A stretch of 35,178 bases of DNA from Candidatus Sulfomarinibacter kjeldsenii (GTDB lineage: Bacteria; Acidobacteriota; Thermoanaerobaculia; Thermoanaerobaculales; Sulfomarinibacteraceae): positions 1 through 35,178 of the forward strand of contig JACXWA010000069.1 in the NCBI GenBank assembly GCA_014764485.1, given 5' to 3'. Shown piece by piece: positions 18,858-27,178 of the stretch. The notes below the pieces were generated by a model. The model was not told where the DNA came from, did not search any database, and saw only the letters and a program-made list of their open reading frames with translations. Made by a program: the position numbers and the translations under genes. Position 1 is the stretch's first letter; each line of letters opens with the position of its first letter.

Positions 18858-19856
18858 GTGGACGTTAAGCGAAGAAGGATTGTTCTGCGTTCGATTGCCC
18901 TGGGCTTTCTGGTTATCTTGGTCGGGACGATCGGATACATGGTTATCGAGGGCCAGAGCGCGCTCAATGCCTTTTACATGACCGCAATCACCGTAACCAC
19001 CGTTGGTTTCAGGGAAGCGTTCGATCTTTCTCCTCCCGGCCAACTCTTTACGATCGTCCTCGCATTCGGCGGCGTCGGAGTCATTCTTCTCATTGCCTCC
19101 GAGTTCGCCCGCGCCATGCTCGATACCGACATCCGTCGCATGATCGGTATTCGAAGGGATCTGACCATGATCAAGAAGCTCTCGAACCACATTGTGGTCC
19201 TCGGATACGGCCGAATGGGCCGCGCCGTGGTGGAAGTACTCCGCGAGCGGGGGGTCTCGTTCGCTGTCGTCGATTTGGACTCGGAACGCGTCCATGACCT
19301 CGAAGAGGAGCACCAGGCTGTAGTCCGCGGCGACGCCACCCAGGACGGCGTGCTCCGTGCGGTCGGCGTGGCTCGCGCCGGCACCCTGATCACCTGCCTC
19401 GCCGACGACGCCCACAACGTCTACGCGATCCTGCTCGCAAAGCAGATCAACCCCGAAATCACCGTGATCGCGCGGGCGGTCGAGGACGGGGCCGAAGAAC
19501 GTCTTCGCCTCGCCGGAGCCGACCGTGTGCTCAACCCCTACCGAGTCGGCGGCACCCGTCTTGCCATCACCGCCCTCAAGCCGACGGTGACGGACTTCAT
19601 CGACGCATCCCTTTCAGGATCATCCATCGAGCTCGAGCTTGCTGAGGTGGTGGTTCACCCATCGAGTGACCTGGCCGGCAAGACCCTTGCTGGTGCCGAA
19701 GTCCGCCAACGATTCGGGATCATCGTCGTGGCTCTGAAGCGGGGAGAGGAAAGCACCTTCAACCCGGGTCCGCACGAACGGATCGAAGCCGGTGATGTGT
19801 TGGTGGCCCTGGGCCCACTTCAAGCGCTCGAGAGCATCGAGCAGGCGACGCAGTAG
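18858..19856 (+). CDS. Two-TM potassium channel with RCK (TrkA-N/TrkA-C) domains
   Basis: YMTAITVTTVGFREAF pore region; HIVVLGYGRMGRAVVEVL Rossmann motif; VLNPYRVGGTRLA; GTG 18858 proposed as start (track ORF 18843). Confidence 0.9.
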   Translation: MDVKRRRIVLRSIALGFLVILVGTIGYMVIEGQSALNAFYMTAITVTTVGFREAFDLSPPGQLFTIVLAFGGVGVILLIASEFARAMLDTDIRRMIGIRRDLTMIKKLSNHIVVLGYGRMGRAVVEVLRERGVSFAVVDLDSERVHDLEEEHQAVVRGDATQDGVLRAVGVARAGTLITCLADDAHNVYAILLAKQINPEITVIARAVEDGAEERLRLAGADRVLNPYRVGGTRLAITALKPTVTDFIDASLSGSSIELELAEVVVHPSSDLAGKTLAGAEVRQRFGIIVVALKRGEESTFNPGPHERIEAGDVLVALGPLQALESIEQATQ

Positions 19857-19986
19857 CGCTTCTCGCTTCGGAGTGTGAGGTGCCACACTTCGCATTGTTT
19901 GAATGCGTCGCGCCTCAGTTTGGCAGCGCCCTCCGAGCAAACAATGCGAAATGTGGCACCTGTGTCGTCGATGCAGTTTAGCGCGT
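19855..19986 (+). repeat. Hairpin element family 1, copy 4
   Basis: Arms 19879-19901 GGTGCCACACTTCGCATTGTTTG and 19938-19960 CAAACAATGCGAAATGTGGCACC; flanks AGCGCTTCTCGCTTCGG and TGTGTCGTCGATGC. Confidence 0.92.
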
Positions 19987-20001
19987 GGAATTGGCGGCTA
20001 C

Positions 20002-21213
20002 CTACGTCGTCGCCACCGCAAGGCGCCCAGGATAGGCAACTACCGAAGCATCGAGAATCCGCATCGCTCGTTTGAGCGTGTCCGCGTCATACATGAAGGC
20101 AACCCGGACTTCGTCAATACCCAGTCCGTCGGTGACGTAAAATCCCTCGCCCGGGGCCAAACACACGGTTTCCCCATCGAGGGCGAAGTCCCGAAGAAGG
20201 AATGCGGCGTACTCCTCGCAGCTATCGATTGGAAGCCGCGTCATCGTGTAGAACGAACCCTCCGATCGGTGCGGGCTCACCCCGCCGATGCCAGCAAGAC
20301 CGTTGAACACGGCGTCTCGCCTTTTTTCGTACTCGCCGCACAGGTTTTCGGAGTAGGCGCGTCCGTGCTCCAGCATCGGCACAACCATCAGCTGTTCAGC
20401 GGTCGCCACCGACAAGCGCGCCTGACAGAATCGCAAGGCGATGTCGAGAATCTCCCGGTTATGGGTCGCCATGCATCCGATGCGAACCCCACACGCGTTG
20501 AACCGTTTGGACACGCTGTCAACGACGATGATTCGCTGCGCGAGATCTGAGAATTCGGTGAACGATCGAATTTTCCCGCCGTCAAAAACGAATTCCCGAT
20601 AGACCTCGTCGCAGATGACAAAGAGGTCGTTCTCGATCGCCACCTGAGCAACCGCCTCCAGCTCTTCGACCGTGTAGACAGTTCCGGTTGGATTGGAGGG
20701 ATTGCACAACAGAATCGCTTTCGTCTTCGGTGTGACGCACGCCCTCAGTCGATCAATCGACCCGAAGTGGTAGCCGTCCTCTACCTTGAGAGTTATCGGA
20801 ACCATCGTGACGTCGGCCTGGGCGGCAAAGCTCAGATAGTTGGTATAGCAGGGCTCGAAGACCAACACCTCCCCGTCGCCACCGGCAACGATCGAGAGGA
20901 TGAAGGTGATCGCCTCGCTCGCACCCGAGGTGACGAGAATTTCGTCGGCCGCAAACTGGATGTCCCAGCTCGAAAAAAAGGCGCTCCACGCCTCACGGGC
21001 CTGCGGCAGACCCTCGCTTGGGGCGTAAGCCAGGGTCGCCAACGACAGCCCGTGCAACTCGGCGATCATCTCAGGCGGTGTCGGCATGTCGGGCTGGCCG
21101 ATGTTGAGGTGGATAACGTTGGTACCACGGGCCTCGGCGGCACGAGCTAGCGGCGCCAGCTTGCGAATCGGCGACGCCTGGAGCTTGGATGACTTGGCTG
21201 AAAGTTTCGGCAT
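20002..21213 (-). CDS. PLP-dependent aminotransferase, class I/II (aspartate aminotransferase-like)
   Basis: NVIHLNIGQPDMPTPPEMIAEL; LVTSGASEAI; ILLCNPSNPTGTVY; FVICDEVYREFVF; IIVVDSVSKRFNACGVRIG; ATG 21213 with SD GGGGAG. The N-terminal extension to 21534 is repeat copy 5. Confidence 0.93.
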   Translation of the reverse strand: MPKLSAKSSKLQASPIRKLAPLARAAEARGTNVIHLNIGQPDMPTPPEMIAELHGLSLATLAYAPSEGLPQAREAWSAFFSSWDIQFAADEILVTSGASEAITFILSIVAGGDGEVLVFEPCYTNYLSFAAQADVTMVPITLKVEDGYHFGSIDRLRACVTPKTKAILLCNPSNPTGTVYTVEELEAVAQVAIENDLFVICDEVYREFVFDGGKIRSFTEFSDLAQRIIVVDSVSKRFNACGVRIGCMATHNREILDIALRFCQARLSVATAEQLMVVPMLEHGRAYSENLCGEYEKRRDAVFNGLAGIGGVSPHRSEGSFYTMTRLPIDSCEEYAAFLLRDFALDGETVCLAPGEGFYVTDGLGIDEVRVAFMYDADTLKRAMRILDASVVAYPGRLAVATT

Positions 21214-21266
21214 GGGCATCTCCCCGCAGGACCAGATCACCGTAATTGTAGCCCAGACCCGACGTG

Positions 21267-21408
21267 AGAAGCGCCTCTCGCTTCGCCGAGCGAGGTGCCA
21301 CACTTCGCATTGTTTGGTTGATCTACACACGGTCCGGGAACGCCTCAGGAACAAACAATGCGAAATGTGGCACCTGTGCCGTCGACGCGGCACGCGCGCC
21401 TCATTGGC
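21267..21408 (+). repeat. Hairpin element family 1, copy 5
   Basis: Arms 21294-21316 GGTGCCACACTTCGCATTGTTTG and 21352-21374 CAAACAATGCGAAATGTGGCACC; left flank GAAGCGCCTCTCGCTTC. Confidence 0.92.
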
Positions 21409-21430
21409 GGCACAGTTACAATAGTCAGCG

Positions 21431-22852
21431 ATGTTTTCGTTCAAGAGATGGAGAGAAAAGTACGGCGGGCTCACACTCCGCTCGTTGTGGGACCTCTTCA
21501 TGGTGTGGGTGGTCATCATCAACCTATGCCTCATCCTCTTTGACCTGACCTACCTGTGGCTCAGACCCACCTATTTCACCTATCTCCCCCTGATCACGAG
21601 GATCTGGGATCCGGTTCTCGGCATCGAGCCCCACCCGCTCACCGAGGAGCTGGTCGAAAAAACTGAAAAAGCCGAAAAACTCTCGCAGCTCGATCCCGAC
21701 TCCGAAATCCTCGCCGAGACGCTACGGGAGATCCGAGACCTCACATTGCGGGTCTTTTTGGAAAACCCGTTTGAACGATCGGGCCAGACTGCCAATCTCG
21801 ATGCCATCAAAAGATCAATGGCCACCGAAACCGGGCACCCCCCGACTCACCTCAAAAATCCAAAGGTACTTTTCGCAGTTGCCGACGATTACTGGTCGGG
21901 CCCACCAGATCTCTTGCGCCACCGTTTCTCAGTCTTCGACGAGCAGATCGATCCCCTACTCGAGGTCAACTATTTCAGACGTTTTGACCTCGACGGCCGT
22001 CTGGTCGACCATTTCTGGAAAATCTATCTGCCCTTTCTTATCCTCTTCTGGATCGAGTTCGTCGCCCGCTGGACGCTCGCAATTCGCCGACGCACCTACG
22101 CGCGCTGGTATTTCTATCCGATTTTCTACTGGTACGACCTGCTCAGTCTGATTCCGGTCACCGCGCTGCGACCGCTCCGGCTGCTGCGCGTCGTCTCGAT
22201 CTATATGCGGCTGCGCCAGTCCGATCTCTCCCGCGTCGGCAGGGATTTCCTCAGCCGCGGGGTGGCCTATATTTCGAACATCATCACCGAGGAGGTCTCG
22301 GACAGGGTCGCGGTGCGAATCCTCGACGAGTACCGCGAGGAAATCGTCGACGGGACCCACGTGCGTATCGCCCGCGCCACCGTCGAGCCACGGCGCGCGG
22401 AGATCGAACGGGTCCTGGTCAGCCAGATCCGGGCGATCCTCACCGACGAAGACACCATCGAACGATTCCGGCAGCTTCTCCGGCTCAATCTCGCCAACGC
22501 GGTCGACCAATCGGAGAGCCTACGGTCGCTGCCGCTTCCCCACATCGTAGTCAAGCCAGTTGTCAGCACGGTTGGCGAGGTCATCCTCGACACGACGCTC
22601 GAAACAATTACGACGACCCTCGACAGCGTCGACGGCCAAGAGGCTGTCGAGGCCCTCGCGGACTCTATCCTCGAGGCCCTCTTCTACGGTCCGGCCCTCG
22701 TCGAGCTCGAGTCCCTCGCCAAGGACATCAGCATCCAGGTCATCGACCACATGAAGGAGGTCGTGGCGGTTAAGAAGTGGGCCCTTCCCGACGAGGACGG
22801 CAAGCGGCCGGCGATGCCGTGGGAAGAGGAGGAGGAAGAGGGAGAATTCTGA
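21431..22852 (+). CDS. Voltage-sensor-like membrane protein without an obvious pore, acidic C-terminus
   Basis: S1-like WDLFMVWVVIINLCLILFDLTYLWLR; S2-like PFLILFWIEFVARWTLAIRR; S3-like YPIFYWYDLLSLIP; S4-like LRPLRLLRVVSIYMRLR; ends PWEEEEEEGEF. Confidence 0.65.
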   Translation: MFSFKRWREKYGGLTLRSLWDLFMVWVVIINLCLILFDLTYLWLRPTYFTYLPLITRIWDPVLGIEPHPLTEELVEKTEKAEKLSQLDPDSEILAETLREIRDLTLRVFLENPFERSGQTANLDAIKRSMATETGHPPTHLKNPKVLFAVADDYWSGPPDLLRHRFSVFDEQIDPLLEVNYFRRFDLDGRLVDHFWKIYLPFLILFWIEFVARWTLAIRRRTYARWYFYPIFYWYDLLSLIPVTALRPLRLLRVVSIYMRLRQSDLSRVGRDFLSRGVAYISNIITEEVSDRVAVRILDEYREEIVDGTHVRIARATVEPRRAEIERVLVSQIRAILTDEDTIERFRQLLRLNLANAVDQSESLRSLPLPHIVVKPVVSTVGEVILDTTLETITTTLDSVDGQEAVEALADSILEALFYGPALVELESLAKDISIQVIDHMKEVVAVKKWALPDEDGKRPAMPWEEEEEEGEF

Positions 22853-22963
22853 ATTCGGAAATCGGAATTCGGAATTACCGCCCCCCTACCCCGGAGATTT
22901 TCGGATTTCGAATTTCCCGACTACCCGCGCAACGCAAGGCGGGAGAATAACGCGCAGAAAAAC

Positions 22964-23043
22964 GTGCCGTCTCTGACGATTTTGGGGCGTCTCGCGAACC
23001 AACGGCAAGGGCATTCTGGCCCAAACATCGTCAGAGGGGGCAC
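22964..23043. repeat. Hairpin element, divergent relative of family 1
   Basis: Arms GTGCCGTCTCTGACGATTTTGGGG (22964-22987) and GGCCCAAACATCGTCAGAGGGGGCAC (23018-23043). Confidence 0.8.
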
Positions 23044-23132
23044 TCCTCGGAAGCGCGATGGGAGAAAAGCGCACTGACGACTCTGTGGTGCTACCGGGTC
23101 GTGCGGTAGAAGGACCCGATGCGGGAAGTGTT

Positions 23133-23933
23133 TCACGGATTCCTCGACGTCATCCTATCCAACCGCAGCGTCGCGTCCGGCCCCATGAAGTGGCGGCCGG
23201 CCAACACCACGGCCAGCATCGTGCCGAGGGCCACCGCTGCGGCGATCATGAACATGACAACGATCTGGTATGCGACTGCCTGCAGGGGCGGAGATCCGGC
23301 GAGGATCTGGCCGGTCATCATCCCCGGCAGCGACACGATCCCGGCCGCCGCCATCGAGTTGACGATCGGGATCATCCCGGTGCGCACGGCATCCCTGAGA
23401 GGCGCCGCCAGCGCCTCGCGCCGGGTGGCGCCGAAGGCGATCCGCAACTCAACCTCGGCCGAGCGCACCTCGAGGTGGTCCATAAAGCGGTCGAGACAGA
23501 GCGAGATCCCGGTCAGGGAGTTGCCGAGGATCATCCCGAGCAGTGGAATCACGTACTGCGGGTCATACCAGGGTTCGACGCCGACGACCACCTGGGTCAC
23601 CATACCGCCGATCACGAAACAGGTCGCGGCCATGGTGAGCCATGCGTCGATCAGGATGCCGCGGTAACCCCGGGACGCGCGAGTCACCGCTTCCCGCGCC
23701 GCAAACATGGTCATCAAGAGCAGAAGACCGACCACGAGCAGCGGGTTATTGAGAGCAAAGATCTGTTCGAGGATGAGGCCGAGCAGACCGAGCTGGATCA
23801 CCGTCCTCAGCGCCGCCACCCCGAGACGACGCTCGACACCGAGCCGGAGCGCCATCGACACCGCTCCCGCCGCGACGATCAGGATCGTCGCGAGGGCCAG
23901 CTGCAGCGGTCCGAGCTCGATGAAATCGCTCAT
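23133..23933 (-). CDS. fetB: ABC transporter permease, UPF0014/FetB family
   Basis: MSDFIELGPLQLALATILIVAAGAVSMALRLGVERRLGVAALRTVIQLGLLG; PLLGMILGNSLTGISLCLDR; ELRIAFGATRREAL; SLPGMMTGQILAGSPP. Confidence 0.9.
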   Translation of the reverse strand: MSDFIELGPLQLALATILIVAAGAVSMALRLGVERRLGVAALRTVIQLGLLGLILEQIFALNNPLLVVGLLLLMTMFAAREAVTRASRGYRGILIDAWLTMAATCFVIGGMVTQVVVGVEPWYDPQYVIPLLGMILGNSLTGISLCLDRFMDHLEVRSAEVELRIAFGATRREALAAPLRDAVRTGMIPIVNSMAAAGIVSLPGMMTGQILAGSPPLQAVAYQIVVMFMIAAAVALGTMLAVVLAGRHFMGPDATLRLDRMTSRNP

Positions 23934-24592
23934 GCAACTCCCTTCAATTGACCATCGGCAAGCCGGAGGCGGCGGTCGGCGCGCGCGCTCATCTCGGGAT
24001 CGTGGAGGACACACAACAGCAGACGTCCGGGCTGGCGGCCGAAGCGCTGCAGAAGGTCAAGGCATACGGCGGCGATGTCCGGATCGAGCCCCGCAAGCGG
24101 CTCATCCGCAACGATCACCTTCGGGTTCCACAACAGGCCCCGAATCAGCGCCAGACGGTGTCGCTCACCGCCGGACAGGGTTCGCACCTCGCGGTCAAAG
24201 GGAAGCCTTTCGAGACCAACCTGGGTCATCAACGCCGCGGCACGATCTTCGTCGAACCGCTTCTCGCAGCCGGCTCGCTGAAGGAAGGGGAAGCTGAGGT
24301 TTTCGTACACGGCACCGGCAATCATCGGCGCGTCCTGCGCCACCAGGCTGACGTGTGATCGCCACTTCGGAAGTGCGGCGCCGTTGTAATTCTCCCCATT
24401 CAGGCGGCGTACCGAATCGGGCGAATATGCCAGGGCTGTTACGTGACGAAGGAGGGTGCTCTTGCCTCCCCCGGACGGCCCCTCCACGGAGACAAACTGC
24501 CCGTCGGCCAATGACAACGACACATCGTCGAAGAGAACCCTGCCCTCACCGTCGGCAGCCGTGAATGGCCCGCATTCCAGGAACGCACCCAT
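23930..24592 (-). CDS. fetA: ABC transporter ATP-binding protein (FetA-like)
   Basis: VEGPSGGGKSTLLRHVTAL Walker A; RTLSGGERHRLALIRGLLWNPKVIVADEPLAGLDPD; overlaps fetB by 4 nt. Confidence 0.93.
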   Translation of the reverse strand: MGAFLECGPFTAADGEGRVLFDDVSLSLADGQFVSVEGPSGGGKSTLLRHVTALAYSPDSVRRLNGENYNGAALPKWRSHVSLVAQDAPMIAGAVYENLSFPFLQRAGCEKRFDEDRAAALMTQVGLERLPFDREVRTLSGGERHRLALIRGLLWNPKVIVADEPLAGLDPDIAAVCLDLLQRFGRQPGRLLLCVLHDPEMSARADRRLRLADGQLKGVA

Positions 24593-24621
24593 GACCGAAG
24601 TGTAACGGGTTCTCGGCCCAA

Positions 24622-24701
24622 GTGATCAGTGATCAGTAATCAGTTATCAGTTTCGGATTCGGACTCGCGTTACTGATGACTGATTACTGATTACTGATAA
24701 C
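24622..24701. repeat. Palindrome with TGATCAGT/ACTGATTA tandem-repeat arms
   Basis: GTGATCAGTGATCAGTAATCAGTTATCAG...GTTACTGATGACTGATTACTGATTACTGATAAC. Confidence 0.85.
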
Positions 24702-24756
24702 TCTCCTTGACCATCCATCACTTCACACGAGAGTAAACGAGGCGTAAAATAGGGTC

Positions 24757-25842
24757 ATGACAGACCCGCCCCTCCGGCGCATCCTCCATTGCGACATGGA
24801 CTGCTTCTATGCTGCTGTCCACACCCGTGATGATCCCAGCCTTGAAGGGAAACCCGTCGTTGTGGGGGGCGATCCGTCTGGTCGGGGCGTAGTGGCGGCG
24901 GCGAACTACGAGGCACGAAAGTACGGGATCCACTCAGCGATGCCGGCCGCGCAAGCGCGGCGCAAGTGCCCGAAGACGATCTTCCTGCGGCCAGAGTTCA
25001 AACTTTACCGGGAGGAATCGCAGCAGATATTTGCAATTTACGGTGAATACACGCCCCTCATCCAACCCCTGTCGCTCGACGAGGCTTTCCTCGATGTCAG
25101 CGAGCACCTGGCTGAATTCAACAGTGCAACCGAGGTCGCAGAAGACATCCGCCGCCGCGTTCGTGAGGAACGTCGACTCACCGTCAGCGTCGGCGTCGCC
25201 CCCAACAAGCTGGTAGCCAAGATCGCTTCTGACTTCCGCAAGCCGGACGGGCTGACGGTTGTGCGGCCACATGAGGTCGAGGCGTTCCTCGCACCGCTGC
25301 CGGTGCGTCGGCTCTACGGAATCGGTCCGGCTGCAGAACGTTCGTTGCACGAGATGGGCATCACGACTGTGGAGGAGCTCCGAGGACTCTCGATCGACCG
25401 GCTGATGGCGAGGTTCGGCAATTGGGGGCGGGTGCTGTGGGAACGCGTGCGCGGGATCGACGATCGACCGGTCCATACGCACCGCGAACGCAAGAGCTTG
25501 AGCACCGAGCGCACCTTTGCCGAGAACGTCAAGGACCTCGACGAGATCGACCGCATCCTCGACACCATGGCCGACGAAGTTGCGAAGGGCCTGAAAAAGC
25601 GTCACCTCGCTGCCTCGACAATCACCGTCAAGGTTCGCTACCCCGACTTTACGACCCCGACCCGCTCACATTCGCTGCCGGTTCCAACCTCGGACGCCGC
25701 CACAATTGGCGCGGCAGCACGCGAACTCGTGCGCCGCACCGACGCCGCACGCCAATCAGTGCGCCTGCTAGGTGTCGGTGCCAGCAACCTCGTCCCCGGC
25801 GAACTCGGACAGCGGACATTGTTCGACGACTCCGCCCATTGA
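24757..25842 (+). CDS. dinB: DNA polymerase IV (Y-family)
   Basis: RILHCDMDCFYAAVHTRDDPSLEGKPVVVGGDPSGRGVVAAANYEARKYGIHSAMPAAQA; LSLDEAFLDVSE; RLYGIGPAAERSLHEMGI. Confidence 0.97.
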   Translation: MTDPPLRRILHCDMDCFYAAVHTRDDPSLEGKPVVVGGDPSGRGVVAAANYEARKYGIHSAMPAAQARRKCPKTIFLRPEFKLYREESQQIFAIYGEYTPLIQPLSLDEAFLDVSEHLAEFNSATEVAEDIRRRVREERRLTVSVGVAPNKLVAKIASDFRKPDGLTVVRPHEVEAFLAPLPVRRLYGIGPAAERSLHEMGITTVEELRGLSIDRLMARFGNWGRVLWERVRGIDDRPVHTHRERKSLSTERTFAENVKDLDEIDRILDTMADEVAKGLKKRHLAASTITVKVRYPDFTTPTRSHSLPVPTSDAATIGAAARELVRRTDAARQSVRLLGVGASNLVPGELGQRTLFDDSAH

Positions 25843-25933
25843 TATCGTCCCGCGTTAAGGCGACACAAATGCCATCTAAATCGGAGGATCTCTCTGGAGA
25901 ACCAACGATCTCTCGCGCTCTTCGCGTAGCACC

Positions 25934-27178
25934 TTAGTCTCGGGCCAAGGCGATCGCCTCGACCTGTGTGCCCTCCGGGAGTCGGTCGCTCCCTGGTGGG
26001 ATGATCGCCAACAGGTCGGCGCGAGGAACGGTGCTCAGCATGTGCGAGCCCGAGCGTCCCAGCGCCTCTGCCCATATCTCGCCGTTTCGCCAGACAATGC
26101 GGCACCAGCGGAGGTGGGTGCGAATTGCGTTCGGCCGCACTTCGGAGGCCAGACGCACGGAGATTCGCGGCAGCTGTGCGGTGGTTGCACCCATCAGGGC
26201 GAGCAGCATTGGGCGCACCAGCACGTGCCACATCGCGGCGACGGCGGCCGGGTTCCCGGGCAGCCCGATGACCCAGGTGTTGCCGCGGCACCCTGCATAG
26301 ATCGGTTTGCCGGGCTTCTGCGCGACCCTCCAGAAGACACGCTCGACACCGAACTCTTCTTCCAAAACCTGCTTCACCAAATCACGGTCGCCCACCGAGA
26401 CGCCACCCGTGACGACCAGCACCTCGGCCTCGTCCAAGGCATCTGCGAACGCGTGCCGGAGTGCCGGAGCGTTGTCCTCCAACGATGGCGCCGCAGTCAC
26501 CGGCGTGCCCAACAAGCGCTCGATCAACAGACGAAGAAGTGGACCGTTGGAGTCCACAACCTGACCCTTTCGCACCGATGTCCCTGCCGGAACCACTTCG
26601 TTGCCCGAGGTGAGCACACACACCCTCGGCCGGCGGCTCACCTCTACCTCGGTGACTCCCGACGCAGCCAGTGCTGCGATGTGGAGCGGCCCGAGGCGCT
26701 CACCGGCAGGAACCACAACCTCGCCGGCCCGCAGCTCCTCTCCTGCACGGCGAACGTGGTCGCCAGCCTTGGACGGTTGTATGGCCACGACGGAATCACC
26801 TTCCCGACGAGCCTGCTCTTTGGGGAGGACGGCATCGGCTCCAGGTGGGAGCAACCCACCAGTACCAATAGCGACCGCGGTGCCCAATTCAACGAAGGGT
26901 GGGCTGCCCGAGCCAGCGTACGCATCCCCGGCGAGCAGTCGTAGACGGGCCTGCGATCCGGTGTCTGCGCTGCGCACCGCGAAACCGTCCATGGCGGAAT
27001 TGTCCGCCATGGGGAGGTCCCAGGCGGCATTGCCGTCCGCCCTCAGGACCCGACCAACGGCCACGAGAAGCTCGGCGCGCTCACGCGGCAGTAAGCTGAT
27101 TCGTTGCGCCACCATCGGCCACGCGCTGTCGAACGGGAGGAGATCGTGAGAAGACTTGTGTTGACTAGCCATAAGCAC
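25934..27178 (-). CDS. moeA: Molybdopterin molybdotransferase MoeA
   Basis: NSAMDGFAVRSADT; GTGGLLPPGADAVLPKEQ; VVTGGVSVGDRDLVKQVL; VIGLPGNPAAVAAMWHVLVRP. Confidence 0.95.
   Translation of the reverse strand: MLMASQHKSSHDLLPFDSAWPMVAQRISLLPRERAELLVAVGRVLRADGNAAWDLPMADNSAMDGFAVRSADTGSQARLRLLAGDAYAGSGSPPFVELGTAVAIGTGGLLPPGADAVLPKEQARREGDSVVAIQPSKAGDHVRRAGEELRAGEVVVPAGERLGPLHIAALAASGVTEVEVSRRPRVCVLTSGNEVVPAGTSVRKGQVVDSNGPLLRLLIERLLGTPVTAAPSLEDNAPALRHAFADALDEAEVLVVTGGVSVGDRDLVKQVLEEEFGVERVFWRVAQKPGKPIYAGCRGNTWVIGLPGNPAAVAAMWHVLVRPMLLALMGATTAQLPRISVRLASEVRPNAIRTHLRWCRIVWRNGEIWAEALGRSGSHMLSTVPRADLLAIIPPGSDRLPEGTQVEAIALARD

Noticed and set aside
16512-21408. Integron-like cassette array (single genes separated by palindromic attC-like sites)
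   Set aside because: Genes are on both strands, look like unrelated housekeeping functions, there is no integrase, and the arms lack attC R'/R'' core sites at their ends.
16512-21408. CRISPR array
   Set aside because: The repeats are kilobase-spaced palindromes with genes between them, not short regularly spaced direct repeats.
21219-21534. N-terminal extension of the aminotransferase ORF to 21534
   Set aside because: It is translated hairpin copy 5; a good SD and ATG exist at 21213.
23058-23951. 297-aa plus-strand ORF opposite fetB
   Set aside because: Antisense shadow ORF; His/Arg/Glu-rich translation while the minus strand encodes a clear FetB permease.
24690-24757. LexA/SOS box upstream of dinB
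   Set aside because: I could not find a convincing LexA palindrome; the visible palindrome is the TGATCAGT repeat.
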